Counted from the stretch's first letter, positions 1-8,313 are shown. The stretch is 64,000 nucleotides of DNA from Clostridium simiarum (GCF_018919175.1 NZ_JAHLQL010000002.1:1-64000); one strand, 5' to 3'. The notes: generated by a model not told the origin, from the sequence alone. Made by a program: numbers and translations.

Positions 1-63
1 GTCAGAGGTGTAAGTGCAGCAATGTATTTAGCTGACTGATACTAATAGGTCGAGGGCTTGACC
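1..63 (+). rRNA. 23S rRNA, 3' end only
   Basis: The first ~63 bases match the conserved 3' terminus of bacterial 23S rRNA (CTGACTGATACTAATAGGTC followed by GAGGGCTTGACC), read in the sense direction. The rest of the gene lies upstream of the window. The exact mature end is uncertain by a few bases. No 5S rRNA follows before the tRNA genes. Confidence 0.95.
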
Positions 64-112
64 AAATTTTTAAACCATATGCAGTTTTGAAAGAATAATT
101 TTTCAAAAACTA

Positions 113-141
113 TTGACAAAAATGTAAAAACATATTAAAAT
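113..141 (+). promoter_or_regulatory. Promoter for tRNA-Phe/tRNA-Cys
   Basis: TTGACA at 113-118 and TAAAAT at 136-141 are separated by 17 bases, a near-consensus vegetative promoter. It sits between the 23S end and tRNA-Phe, so the two tRNAs need not depend on rRNA read-through. Confidence 0.75.
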
Positions 142-171
142 TTTAATTGTCGGCTTTTAAAAAGCTTATGT

Positions 172-247
<76 letters not shown>

Positions 248-254
248 TTTTTAT

Positions 255-329
255 GGCGCTATAGCCAAGTGGTAAGGCAAAGGTCTGCAAAACCTCTATC
301 CCCCGGTTCAAATCCGGGTGGCGCCTCCA
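255..329 (+). tRNA. tRNA-Cys (GCA)
   Basis: A 75-nt cloverleaf with encoded CCA and acceptor stem GGCGC.../...GCGCC. The anticodon loop CTGCAAA gives anticodon GCA. The outermost pair of the anticodon stem is A-C rather than a Watson-Crick pair; otherwise the molecule looks canonical. It lies 7 nt after tRNA-Phe and shares its promoter. Confidence 0.96.
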
Positions 330-366
330 AAAAAAGTTTTAGAACTAACTGTTCTAAAACTTTTTT
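330..366 (+). terminator. Terminator after tRNA-Cys
   Basis: An 11-bp stem (335-345 with 351-361, loop TAACT) is extended by A/T pairs and runs straight into a T tract. Confidence 0.85.
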
Positions 367-386
367 GTTTTATACACAGAGTTATT

Positions 387-510
387 GCCTTTAGAGGGAG
401 TTTCTGCTTCCGATAAAGCTTAGAAATCATTATCCAGAGACCTAGCCGCTCTTTAAGAAGATGGAGCATTAGAGCGGGTAGTCATCGGATAAAAGCTTAG
501 TAAATAAGGC
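387..510. repeat. Structured intergenic element
   Basis: No gene is visible. Nested complementary arms suggest a folded element: GCCTT (387-391) with AAGGC (506-510), TCCGAT (409-414) with ATCGGA (484-489), and CCGCTCT (446-452) with AGAGCGG (471-477). A short direct repeat, GATAAA followed by GCTTAG, lies beside both arms of the middle stem. It resembles dispersed clostridial intergenic repeats by design, but I could not compare it with other loci. Confidence 0.4.
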
Positions 511-511
511 G

Positions 512-567
512 TAGTTTAAAGTTATTTATAATTAATAGCTATTTAAATTATAAATAACTTTAAACTA
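512..567. terminator. 22-bp perfect inverted repeat, bidirectional terminator
   Basis: Bases 512-533 are perfectly complementary to 546-567, with a 12-nt loop. The right arm overlaps the last codon and stop of the minus-strand LD-carboxypeptidase gene, so the hairpin would end that transcript and also stop rightward read-through from the tRNA region. Confidence 0.7.
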
Positions 568-1474
568 ATAGTCGTTCACATATTTCAATTTTCTTTTCAT
601 TAGTATTAATTTTACATCTAGCACCTATAGGAAGTATAAGATTTGTACTTCCATGACCACTACTAATTCCAATAACGGTGGGCTTATTAAAAGACAGTAA
701 ATCTTTTTTTAGAACTTCTTCTAATGAAAAGGACATACTATTTGAGCTATGGCAGTCTATAAAGTCACCTACAATAAACCCCTTACATTCACTAAGTTTA
801 TTACAAAGTTTTAATTGAGTTAACATCCTATCTATTTTATAAGGTTCTTCATCCACATCTTCAATAAACAAGATTTTATCTTTTGTATCTATCTCATAAT
901 CAGTTCCTAATGTGCTACATATTAAAGAAAGATTTCCCCCTACTAATATACCATCTGCAGATTCAGAACCGTAAAATCTCATCATATTTGTTTTAGGATT
1001 AATTATTTCAAAAGTATCACTATTTTTCATAAGAGTGTTTACAAAACTTTTGAGATTATATATATTCATCATGTCTGAATTTATCATAGGACCATGGAAA
1101 GTAATTAATGAGGATTTTTCATAGATAGCATTTAATAATGCAGTTATATCACTAAATCCCATGAATATCTTAGGATTTTTCCTTATAATTTCAAAATTTA
1201 AATAGGGCAATATTCTTAAGGAGCCATAGCCACCTCTAAAACAAATTATAGCCTTAACAGAATCATCTAAAAAGGCATCCATAACATCTTTGGCTCTGTC
1301 TATATCTTGTCCAGCTAAGTAACCATATTTATTATATAAATGCTCTGCTCTTTTTATGTTAAACCCTAAAGAACTAATAATGCTTATTTTTTCGTCAATT
1401 AAAGAATTATCTTCAAAACCAGCAGGGGCTACCACTGCAATTGTATCTCCAAACTCTAGCTTGTTTGCTAACAT
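560..1474 (-). CDS. LD-carboxypeptidase, peptidase family S66
   Basis: A 304-aa protein of the S66 family (LdcA/MccF type). LdcA members cleave the L,D bond of murein tetrapeptides during wall recycling; MccF members inactivate microcin C. The catalytic triad expected from E. coli LdcA is visible: Ser108 in GFSDIT, Glu205 in FIEDVDEEPY and His274 in SSGHGSTN. There is no signal peptide, which fits a cytoplasmic recycling enzyme. The start is an ATG preceded by GGAGG. The gene is monocistronic and its 3' end lies inside a 22-bp hairpin. The family is certain; the substrate is not. Confidence 0.88.
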   Translation of the reverse strand: MLANKLEFGDTIAVVAPAGFEDNSLIDEKISIISSLGFNIKRAEHLYNKYGYLAGQDIDRAKDVMDAFLDDSVKAIICFRGGYGSLRILPYLNFEIIRKNPKIFMGFSDITALLNAIYEKSSLITFHGPMINSDMMNIYNLKSFVNTLMKNSDTFEIINPKTNMMRFYGSESADGILVGGNLSLICSTLGTDYEIDTKDKILFIEDVDEEPYKIDRMLTQLKLCNKLSECKGFIVGDFIDCHSSNSMSFSLEEVLKKDLLSFNKPTVIGISSGHGSTNLILPIGARCKINTNEKKIEICERLLV

Positions 1475-1587
1475 ATTTAAACCTCCAAAAATAAAAATAC
1501 TAATCTTTATATGTTATGCAACATATTATAAGAATTAGTATTTTAAATCACATATTATTGTAATTATTATATAAATAATAATTAATT

Positions 1588-2532
1588 TTAAAACATATCC
1601 TTCTTGCTTAAAAATACAGTTACTATTATGCACAGCGCTATAATGGAAACTAAAACTATTAAAAATCCATTTTGATGTGCTGATAGAGGAATTCCCGAAA
1701 GATTCATACCAAATAAACCAGAAATCATATTGGGTATGGCCATTACTATGGTAACTGAAGCTAGAAGTTTCATTACTATATTTAAGTTATTAGATATAAC
1801 TGAAGCAAAGGCATCCATAGTACCACTTAATATATTACTATAGATATTAGCCATTTCTATGGCTTGCTTATTTTCAATTATAACATCTTCAAGGAGATCT
1901 TTATCATCTTCATATTTTTGAAGTATTTCTAATTTAAGCATTTTTTCTAAGGTTATTTCATTTGACTTTAAAGAAGTAGAAAAGTAAACTAAGGACTTTT
2001 CTAAAGATAAGAGTTGAATGAGTTCTCTGTTTTTCATAGATTTATGTAATTTTTTTTCTACAAGTAAGCTTTTTTTATCTATTTGTCTTAAGTAAAGAAG
2101 ATAGTAGGTGGCTATTCTACTTAATATTTGAAGTATAAATCTAGATTTTTTGAAAGTAAAAAAAGATTTGATTTTATTATCTACAAAATCAGTTAATACT
2201 TTACTATTTTTAAGGCATACAGTAATTATTTCTTTTTCGCTATGAATTATAGCTAAGGGATAAGTATCATAAGTTAAGGAGTTATCATCCATTTCTGTAA
2301 AGGGGATATCTACAATAACTAATATATTATTTTCTTCTATGTCTATCCGTGAAGTTTCCTCATCATCTAAAGGCGCTTTTAGAAAATCTAGAGGAACCTT
2401 AGTTTTTTTAGAAATTAAAAGAAGTTCTTCTTCAGATGGATCTATAATATTTATCCAACAACCAGGCTCTAATTCATCAATTTGTTTTAAAGTAGTATAT
2501 TTTTCATTTGTAGTTTTATAAATAGATATCAC
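1588..2532 (-). CDS. corA: CorA-family divalent cation transporter
   Basis: A 314-aa CorA-like magnesium/cobalt channel. A long soluble, helix-rich N-terminal region is followed by two C-terminal membrane helices (about 250-272 and 289-308). The signature GMN is at 275-277 after the first helix, in the context SGLFGMN, and forms the selectivity filter of pentameric CorA. The length is typical. The start is GTG with GGAAGGTG upstream. No magnesium riboswitch is evident ahead of it. Nickel or zinc transport is possible for some family members. Confidence 0.9.
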   Translation of the reverse strand: MISIYKTTNEKYTTLKQIDELEPGCWINIIDPSEEELLLISKKTKVPLDFLKAPLDDEETSRIDIEENNILVIVDIPFTEMDDNSLTYDTYPLAIIHSEKEIITVCLKNSKVLTDFVDNKIKSFFTFKKSRFILQILSRIATYYLLYLRQIDKKSLLVEKKLHKSMKNRELIQLLSLEKSLVYFSTSLKSNEITLEKMLKLEILQKYEDDKDLLEDVIIENKQAIEMANIYSNILSGTMDAFASVISNNLNIVMKLLASVTIVMAIPNMISGLFGMNLSGIPLSAHQNGFLIVLVSIIALCIIVTVFLSKKDMF

Positions 2533-2853
2533 GCTAACACCTTCCTTTGAGGTTTTAAATAAGCAAATTAAATATTCAAATATATAATAAAGTATATTAA
2601 ACGTAAAAACAATTATTTTTTAAGTTTAGTATGTTAAATTTACCATAACATTATTATCACTTTATATTCTAGAGAACTTGAGATTATTAAAGATATAAAG
2701 AACTTGGCCACAGAAAAACAATTCAACTTGTAATTATGAATCTAATTAAGGATTAAAGGCTGAAATTAGGGATTAATCACTGTGGATTAAAAGCAAAAAC
2801 CCTAGTATAATCTCTATGTTACCAAAAAAAATACATTATATCGGGGGATTTAT
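2533..2853. other. Divergent intergenic region, corA / membrane protein
   Basis: A 321-nt gene-free stretch carries the start signals of two divergent genes. For the rightward gene a TATAAT lies at 2806-2811 with a weak -35 (TGGATT, 2783-2788, 17-nt spacer). The heptamer GGATTAA occurs three times, at 2750, 2770 and 2784, ending at that -35. I see no RNA gene or riboswitch. Confidence 0.5.
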
Positions 2854-3372
2854 ATGAGAACAATGTACAAAGAAGTTGTAACGAGAAGAAGGATACCTGT
2901 TATAGTTTCTATACTGCTGGGGCTTATTATAATGATAATAATTGCTAATATTGTTGAAGAGATTAAGATTGCAAATTATGAAATTGGGTTTATAACAAAT
3001 CCAGTATTCTTTACTATAACATCTATAGTGATTTTTCTAGAATTATTAAAATGTAAAGTTAAATATAAATATTCTATAATTTCTAACCAGCTTATTATAC
3101 ATAGGCTTAAAAACAAAGAACAAAGTGTAGTAGAAAATGTTCAGCTTGAAGATATAGTTTTTATAGGAAAAGTAAGAGATATAAAAAGTAATATAAGCAA
3201 GGATATGAAAGAGGTAGTGAATTCTATAGGAACTAAGAGATATGTATGTTCTCCAATAATGCCTAATCAATATTGTTGCATATATAAAAATGGGGCTAAA
3301 TATAAAAAGTTTTATTTTCAACCAAGTGGAGAGTTCATAAATAAAGTGAATAGTCATCTACAGGCAGCTTAG
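2854..3372 (+). CDS. Unknown membrane protein
   Basis: A 172-aa protein that I do not recognise. After a basic N-terminus (TRRR at 10-13), two hydrophobic helices (about 14-31 and 49-66) precede a soluble, beta-rich tail that looks like a small PH-like membrane-attached domain, although that is only an impression. The tail contains C132 and C141-C142. A GGGGG Shine-Dalgarno sequence lies 7 nt before the ATG, and TATAAT at 2806-2811 supplies a plausible promoter. The gene stands alone between divergent corA and a convergent M20 gene. Confidence 0.7.
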   Translation: MRTMYKEVVTRRRIPVIVSILLGLIIMIIIANIVEEIKIANYEIGFITNPVFFTITSIVIFLELLKCKVKYKYSIISNQLIIHRLKNKEQSVVENVQLEDIVFIGKVRDIKSNISKDMKEVVNSIGTKRYVCSPIMPNQYCCIYKNGAKYKKFYFQPSGEFINKVNSHLQAA

Positions 3373-3451
3373 GTATTGAAAATATAATGTATGAAATTAA
3401 AAAAATAGTTTTTGAATAAATTAAAATCTATAAATATAAAAATATTTATTT

Positions 3452-3533
3452 AATGTAAGCAAAGGCTTAATATGATTTTCTTACTCAATTAATATAAGAA
3501 GATCATATTAGAGGCCCTAAGCTTACATTTTTT
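3452..3533. terminator. Long bidirectional hairpin terminator
   Basis: AATGTAAGC (3452-3460) pairs with GCTTACATT (3521-3529) and an inner TAATATGAT (3468-3476) pairs with ATCATATTA (3502-3510). A T run follows. It separates two convergent genes. Confidence 0.65.
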
Positions 3534-3577
3534 TATTTTTAAATTATAAAGTAAATCATAAAATGTAAGAGGTTAAA

Positions 3578-4735
3578 TCATAGTTTTGCCTTGTAAAACT
3601 CATCTTTAACTTCTTTCAAAAGAGATTCTTTTTCAATTAAATCTAGTGCGGTAAAAGCTAATGCTTTAGCTGTTTTTAAAACTTGCTTTTGTGCAAAGTT
3701 ACTTAGTGTGGTTAAAGCAAATTCTTCTGTAGCATATTTGATGGAGTTATTTTCTATAATTGAAACATAGGGATGTATACAGGGGACTTTATGGCTTACA
3801 GTTCCTAAACTTAAACCTGCTTTTATATCTCTTTTTTCATAAATGTCAATTACTCCACATTCCTTTAGGTTGTGGCAAAATAATCTTGATAAAGTTGCAT
3901 TTGTTATGAGCTCTCCATAGGGCAATTCATAGAGATTAAAACTATGAGTTATTGATGTTAAGGATGATATAGAGGAGGCTATGGCTTTAACTTTAGCTTC
4001 AGTGATTTCTAGAATTTTAGTAGTTTCAGCTCTTATGTATAGATTTGCTTTAGTAGAGTCTGGAACTAATAAAGGGGTTATACCCCCATTTTCTATAATT
4101 GGATTTATTATTACTTCTTGAGGAAAAGTTTTAGCTAATCTGTTCAGGCTATCCAGAAAAAATAAAAGTCCTTCAAGGGCATTTAACTTAGAACTTTCCA
4201 TGTAATTAAACCCTCCATCACTTTGAAAGCTTAAGGACAGGGGTAAGATAGCATAAGAGGTTCCACTTTCATGAGTTTCAGTGTAAGGGTGTGCCATAAG
4301 GACAACATCTACATCATCAAAAACTCCTTGTTTTGCAAAGGTCACTTTTGCGCCACCTAGATACTCTCCGGGACAACCTAATAAGACTATACTACCCTTT
4401 ATGTTATCTATAACTTTTTTTAAACCTAGTGCAGTAGCTATAGAAATTTCTGATATTAGATTATGACCTGTTATATGTCCCTTGTCTTTTATAGCATCAT
4501 ACTCGCATATAAGACATATCTTAGGATGACCTTCACCGTAAGTTGCTTTAAAGGCCGTTTTTATATCTACAAAGTTTTTTTCAATGGTAAATCCTTGGGA
4601 GCTTAAAAAGTTAGTTATGTATTCAGAGGCCTTAATTTCTTTATAGCTTTCTTCAGGGTTTTTATAAAGATAGGTAGCTAGATCTAACAAATTATCTTCA
4701 AAGGTGGATATATATGAGATTATTTCTTGTTTCAT
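3578..4735 (-). CDS. M20-family amidohydrolase-like protein with altered metal site
   Basis: A 385-aa protein of the M20 metallo-amidohydrolase superfamily (AbgB/PM20D2-like). The motif order EYDA, GHxxGHN, catalytic-Glu loop and DDVDVVLMAHP is preserved. Several catalytic positions differ from active members. The usual GHACGHN is GHITGHN (86-92), losing the cysteine. The paired glutamates of PAEE are PGEY (122-125), leaving E124 but replacing the metal-binding partner with Y125. The usual lid-domain histidine segment reads FQSDGGFNY. H87, H91 and H149 remain. It may have reduced, changed or no hydrolase activity. The ATG has AAGGAGG upstream. Confidence 0.75.
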   Translation of the reverse strand: MKQEIISYISTFEDNLLDLATYLYKNPEESYKEIKASEYITNFLSSQGFTIEKNFVDIKTAFKATYGEGHPKICLICEYDAIKDKGHITGHNLISEISIATALGLKKVIDNIKGSIVLLGCPGEYLGGAKVTFAKQGVFDDVDVVLMAHPYTETHESGTSYAILPLSLSFQSDGGFNYMESSKLNALEGLLFFLDSLNRLAKTFPQEVIINPIIENGGITPLLVPDSTKANLYIRAETTKILEITEAKVKAIASSISSLTSITHSFNLYELPYGELITNATLSRLFCHNLKECGVIDIYEKRDIKAGLSLGTVSHKVPCIHPYVSIIENNSIKYATEEFALTTLSNFAQKQVLKTAKALAFTALDLIEKESLLKEVKDEFYKAKL

Positions 4736-4978
4736 TTAGATAAACCTCCTTATAATAGATTGATTCAATTTTATAGAAAGAGAAAAAAGTTTATGCTTAA
4801 TATATTTTTCCCTAAATGATATAATTTATAAGGCGTAAAAGTAAGATATATACTAATATAAAACATAATAATTATGATATACAGAAATAAATGTAAAAAC
4901 AGTAAGTACTTTGTATAAAAATACCATAATTTATATACAAATAAAAAAAGTGGACAAAATAAAATTTGCCATAGTCCT

Positions 4979-5007
4979 GAATAGAATATATTGTATGAGG
5001 CAATAAT
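4979..5007 (+). promoter_or_regulatory. Possible forespore sigma-F-type promoter for gin
   Basis: GGCAATAAT at 4999-5007 fits the sigma-F/G -10 pattern (GG followed by A-rich). GAATA at 4979-4983, 15 nt upstream, is close to the -35. In B. subtilis the orthologue csfB is sigma-F dependent. The match is partial. The rest of the 338-nt gap (4736-5073) holds only AT-rich sequence and the gin leader. Confidence 0.35.
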
Positions 5008-5031
5008 CCAAGTAATATATACAATAATCAT

Positions 5032-5073
5032 AAGGAGGTGTATATCATTCTAAGTTTTTAGAATGATAAGATT
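5032..5073 (+). promoter_or_regulatory. Shine-Dalgarno / hairpin / AUG leader of gin
   Basis: A strong ribosome binding site AAGGAGGTG (5032-5040) lies 33 nt before the ATG. The space is filled by an 11-bp perfect hairpin, 5043-5053 with 5058-5068 and loop GTTT. Folding it away leaves 2+5 nt, an ideal spacing. No other Shine-Dalgarno sequence is closer to the start. Confidence 0.7.
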
Positions 5074-5286
5074 ATGAGTAAAGGAATATGTATTCTATGT
5101 AGGAAATCTATTAATGATGGTATAATAATAAACGGAAAGTATATATGCAAAGCTTGTGAAGATAGGTTAGTAAACGCCAATGTGGAAACGGATTTTTATG
5201 AATATTATAAGGAGTGTATAAAAAAACATCTAGTTGAACACATGGTAAAAAGTAATTATTTAAATATGGAGCAATATAGGGGCTAA
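5074..5286 (+). CDS. gin: Anti-sigma-G factor Gin (CsfB family)
   Basis: A 70-aa small zinc-finger-like protein with two CxxC pairs (C6/C9, C25/C28) followed by an alpha-helical tail. This matches Gin/CsfB, which holds sigma-G (and, in Bacillus, sigma-E) inactive in the wrong compartment or at the wrong time during sporulation. The synteny is decisive: csfB lies just upstream of yaaO, tmk, yaaQ, holB and yaaT in B. subtilis, as here. xpaC and yaaN are missing. The start codon is reached through an unusual hairpin spacer after the ribosome binding site. Confidence 0.88.
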   Translation: MSKGICILCRKSINDGIIINGKYICKACEDRLVNANVETDFYEYYKECIKKHLVEHMVKSNYLNMEQYRG

Positions 5287-5335
5287 AGGACTAATTTATG
5301 ATTAACGTTATATTTATCTAGGAGGAGAGATTATT

Positions 5336-6781
5336 TTGCAGGAGATTCCTATGTTAAAAGCACTTTCTGATTATGTGAAGGAAGATAATTCCTTGTTTTG
5401 TATGCCAGGGCATAAAGGGGGAAGGGCTTTTAAAAGAGAAATACAAAAGATAAAACTTGAAGATCTAATTTTAAAATCAGACTTAACTGAAGTTGACGGA
5501 TTAGATAATTTACATGATCCAGAGGGAGTTATAAAGGAAGCAGAAGGCTTATTAAGAGATCTTTATGGTAGTAAGAAATCCTACTTTTTAGTAAATGGAA
5601 GTACTAGTGGAAATATGGCCATGATTTTTTCTGCTTTTGAAGAAGGGGATAAAATATTAGTTGAGAGAAACTGCCATAGATCAATATTTAATGGTATAGT
5701 AATGAGAAAACTAAATCCCATATACATTAAAAATAAGTTGAGTGAAGAGTTTAATACACCTTTAGGAATTGATATGGAGCACTTAAAAGAAATTATAAAT
5801 AATCATAATGATATAAAGGGCATAATAATAACATATCCTAATTATTATGGAGTATGCTGTGATTTAGCTCATATTGTTGAGCTTTGTAAAGATAAAAATA
5901 TAAAGGTATTAGTAGATGCTGCTCATGGAGCTCATTTTGGTATTCATCCAAGGCTTCCCAAAAATCCTATTAAAATAGGTGCTGATATGGTGGTTATGAG
6001 TGCTCATAAAACTCTTCCAAGTTTAACACAGAGTGCCTATTTACATGTGGCTAGGGAGGAATTGATAGAAAACACGGATTTTTATGTAAGTGCATTTTTA
6101 AGTACAAGTCCCTCGTATATGTTGATGCTTAGCATGGATTATGCAAGATGGTATCTTGAAGAAGAAGGAAAATCTTCTTATGGAAAACTACTTGAAAATA
6201 TGGATAACTTGAGAGTAAGGTTAAGGGGATTAGAGTTTTTAAAATTATTAGATAGTAATGCTTTAACAGGTTATGATAATATAGATATAGACTTTAGTAG
6301 GATTGTAATAAATCTTAGGAAGGATTTAAGTACAAGAAAGGTAGAGGAATATTTAAAAATTAATAAAATCCAAGTTGAGATGATAGATGCATCTAACTTA
6401 GTTTTAATACCTTCACCTTTTAATACTATAGAAGACTTTGAGAGATTGTATAAGACTCTTATAAATTTAAATATAGATAAGGTTACAGGAAATCAAATAA
6501 AAATTAAGGATTATCCTATACCAAGGCAAGCTATGCTACCTTTTGAAGCCTTTAAAAAGAAAAAAGCTGAAGTTTTATTAGAAGATTCGAGAGGAAAGGT
6601 TTCAGCTGTAAATGTTTGCCCTTACCCTCCTGGAACTCCTATAATAGCTATGGGAGAGATTATAGATAAAGAATCTATAGACATGATAAAATACTATTTA
6701 TCCAATAATATAAATGTAATGGGTATAAGTGAAGGTAGGATATCGGTAATAGTTGATATGGAGGAGAAATATTATGATTAA
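5336..6781 (+). CDS. Orn/Lys/Arg decarboxylase-type PLP enzyme (YaaO/SpeA group)
   Basis: A 481-aa fold-type I PLP enzyme of the short Gram-positive Orn/Lys/Arg decarboxylase group. FCMPGHKGG (21-29) is the usual N-terminal signature. D194 and H197 in VDAAHGAH bind the cofactor, and K225 in SAHKTLPS is the Schiff-base lysine. The C-terminal domain is present. The substrate (arginine, lysine or ornithine) cannot be set from sequence. It starts at TTG 5336 with GGAGGAGA 9 nt upstream. The last 8 nt overlap the tmk start, suggesting translational coupling. Its position beside tmk is conserved in Firmicutes. Confidence 0.88.
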   Translation: MQEIPMLKALSDYVKEDNSLFCMPGHKGGRAFKREIQKIKLEDLILKSDLTEVDGLDNLHDPEGVIKEAEGLLRDLYGSKKSYFLVNGSTSGNMAMIFSAFEEGDKILVERNCHRSIFNGIVMRKLNPIYIKNKLSEEFNTPLGIDMEHLKEIINNHNDIKGIIITYPNYYGVCCDLAHIVELCKDKNIKVLVDAAHGAHFGIHPRLPKNPIKIGADMVVMSAHKTLPSLTQSAYLHVAREELIENTDFYVSAFLSTSPSYMLMLSMDYARWYLEEEGKSSYGKLLENMDNLRVRLRGLEFLKLLDSNALTGYDNIDIDFSRIVINLRKDLSTRKVEEYLKINKIQVEMIDASNLVLIPSPFNTIEDFERLYKTLINLNIDKVTGNQIKIKDYPIPRQAMLPFEAFKKKKAEVLLEDSRGKVSAVNVCPYPPGTPIIAMGEIIDKESIDMIKYYLSNNINVMGISEGRISVIVDMEEKYYD

Positions 6782-7472
6782 TAAAGGTAAACTTATAATT
6801 ATTGAAGGTGCAGATGGTAGTGGAAAGAAGACTCAGTCAGATAAGTTATATCAGAGGCTATCCAAAGAAATTAACAATATAATTAAAGTAGAATATCCTA
6901 ATTATAAAAGCGAATCTTCATCTCTTGTAAAGATGTATCTTAAGGGAGATTTCGGTAATAGTCCAGGAGACGTTAGCCCATATGTATCCTCTACTTTTTT
7001 TGCAGCAGACAGATATGCATCATATAAAAAGGAGTGGGAAAAATTTTATATAGAGGGCGGCGTAGTTATAGCAGATAGATATACTACTTCTAATATGGTT
7101 CATCAAGCTTCAAAGATAGAAGATGAAGAGGAAAAAGAACGGTTTTTAAATTGGCTTTGGAATTTTGAGTTTGAAATGTACAAGTTACCAGTACCAGATT
7201 TAGTTTTATTTTTAGATATGTCTCCTGAATATAGTAAGAAACTCATAAAACATAGAGAAAATAAATTTACGGGAGATAGCGTAAAGGATATACATGAAAG
7301 TCACTATGATTATCTTATGGATTCATATAATAATGCTGTAAATTTAGCTAATAAATATAATTGGATTAAAATAAATTGTGTAGATAATGGAATAATAAAG
7401 AGTATAGATGAAATTCATGAAGAAATATATGTAAAGGTAATGGAGTACATAAGAGATATCACGAATCTATGA
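6774..7472 (+). CDS. tmk: Thymidylate kinase
   Basis: A 232-aa dTMP kinase that makes dTDP for DNA synthesis. The P-loop is GADGSGKKTQ, with Lys where Ser/Thr is more usual before the final Thr. ADRYTTSN carries the DR nucleobase-binding motif. It is slightly longer than the usual 205-215 aa. The ATG at 6774 is preferred over an upstream in-frame ATG because GGAGGAG lies just before it, inside the end of the decarboxylase gene. It belongs to the tmk-darA-holB-ricT cluster, although a 494-nt repeat-containing gap follows. Confidence 0.92.
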   Translation: MINKGKLIIIEGADGSGKKTQSDKLYQRLSKEINNIIKVEYPNYKSESSSLVKMYLKGDFGNSPGDVSPYVSSTFFAADRYASYKKEWEKFYIEGGVVIADRYTTSNMVHQASKIEDEEEKERFLNWLWNFEFEMYKLPVPDLVLFLDMSPEYSKKLIKHRENKFTGDSVKDIHESHYDYLMDSYNNAVNLANKYNWIKINCVDNGIIKSIDEIHEEIYVKVMEYIRDITNL

Positions 7473-7512
7473 TTTGGTGATAGACCTTAAAGTAAATAGC
7501 AAAGCCTATGGT

Positions 7513-7799
7513 TTGATGGTAGTGGCTTACTCTTGGAGTACCATCTGAAGTTATGAAGATGAGTTTCCTAAGTAGAGAACCAAGATCTATGATCTTGTGT
7601 GAATCACTTACTCATCTGAAGTTATGAAGATGAGTTTCCTAAGTAGAGAACCAAGATCTATGATCTTGTGTGAATCACTTACTCATCTGAAGTTATGAAG
7701 ATGAGTTTCCTAAGTAGAGAACCAAGATCTATGATCTTGTGTGAATCACTTACTCATCTGAAGTTATGAAGATGAGTTTCCTATAAATACTACTATCAA
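7513..7799. repeat. 71-bp tandem structured repeat, 3 full copies plus partial, with closing stem
   Basis: Three identical 71-bp units (7542-7612, 7613-7683, 7684-7754) are followed by the first 28 bases of a fourth (7755-7782). Each full unit can form two hairpins. ACTCATCT pairs with AGATGAGT across each unit junction; the first copy has only the CATCT core of the left arm. CAAGATC pairs with GATCTTG around TAT. The array is enclosed by an 11-bp stem, 7513-7523 with 7789-7799, with one G-T pair. No ORF spans it. It fills most of the gap between tmk and darA. Confidence 0.85.
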
Positions 7800-7857
7800 T
7801 AATAGAGAGGGTTTTCACGAAATTTTAAAGAAAAATATCATTAATGTTAATAAACTA

Positions 7858-7885
7858 TTCAGAAATATTAAAGTTGTGATAAAAT
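7858..7885 (+). promoter_or_regulatory. Possible promoter for darA-holB-ricT
   Basis: TTCAGA (7858-7863) and TAAAAT (7880-7885) are 16 nt apart, downstream of the repeat array and 82 nt before darA. The -35 is weak. Confidence 0.4.
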
Positions 7886-7945
7886 ATATATAAAATAAAG
7901 TTAATAAAGGTTAAGAAGCTAACTTTAGGGTAGGAGAGTGTTTGA

Positions 7946-8296
<351 letters not shown>

Positions 8297-8313
8297 ATTA
8301 GGAGAAACTTTAA

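Noticed and set aside
560..1474. Microcin-immunity (MccF) assignment for the S66 protein
   Set aside because: No microcin genes are nearby; the general LD-carboxypeptidase call is safer.
4771..5031. An 86-codon hydrophobic minus-strand frame
   Set aside because: AT-rich low-complexity product, no ribosome binding site, and it covers the gin promoter region.
7513..7799. CRISPR array at the tandem repeats
   Set aside because: The 71-bp units are contiguous, with no variable spacers, and no cas genes are present.
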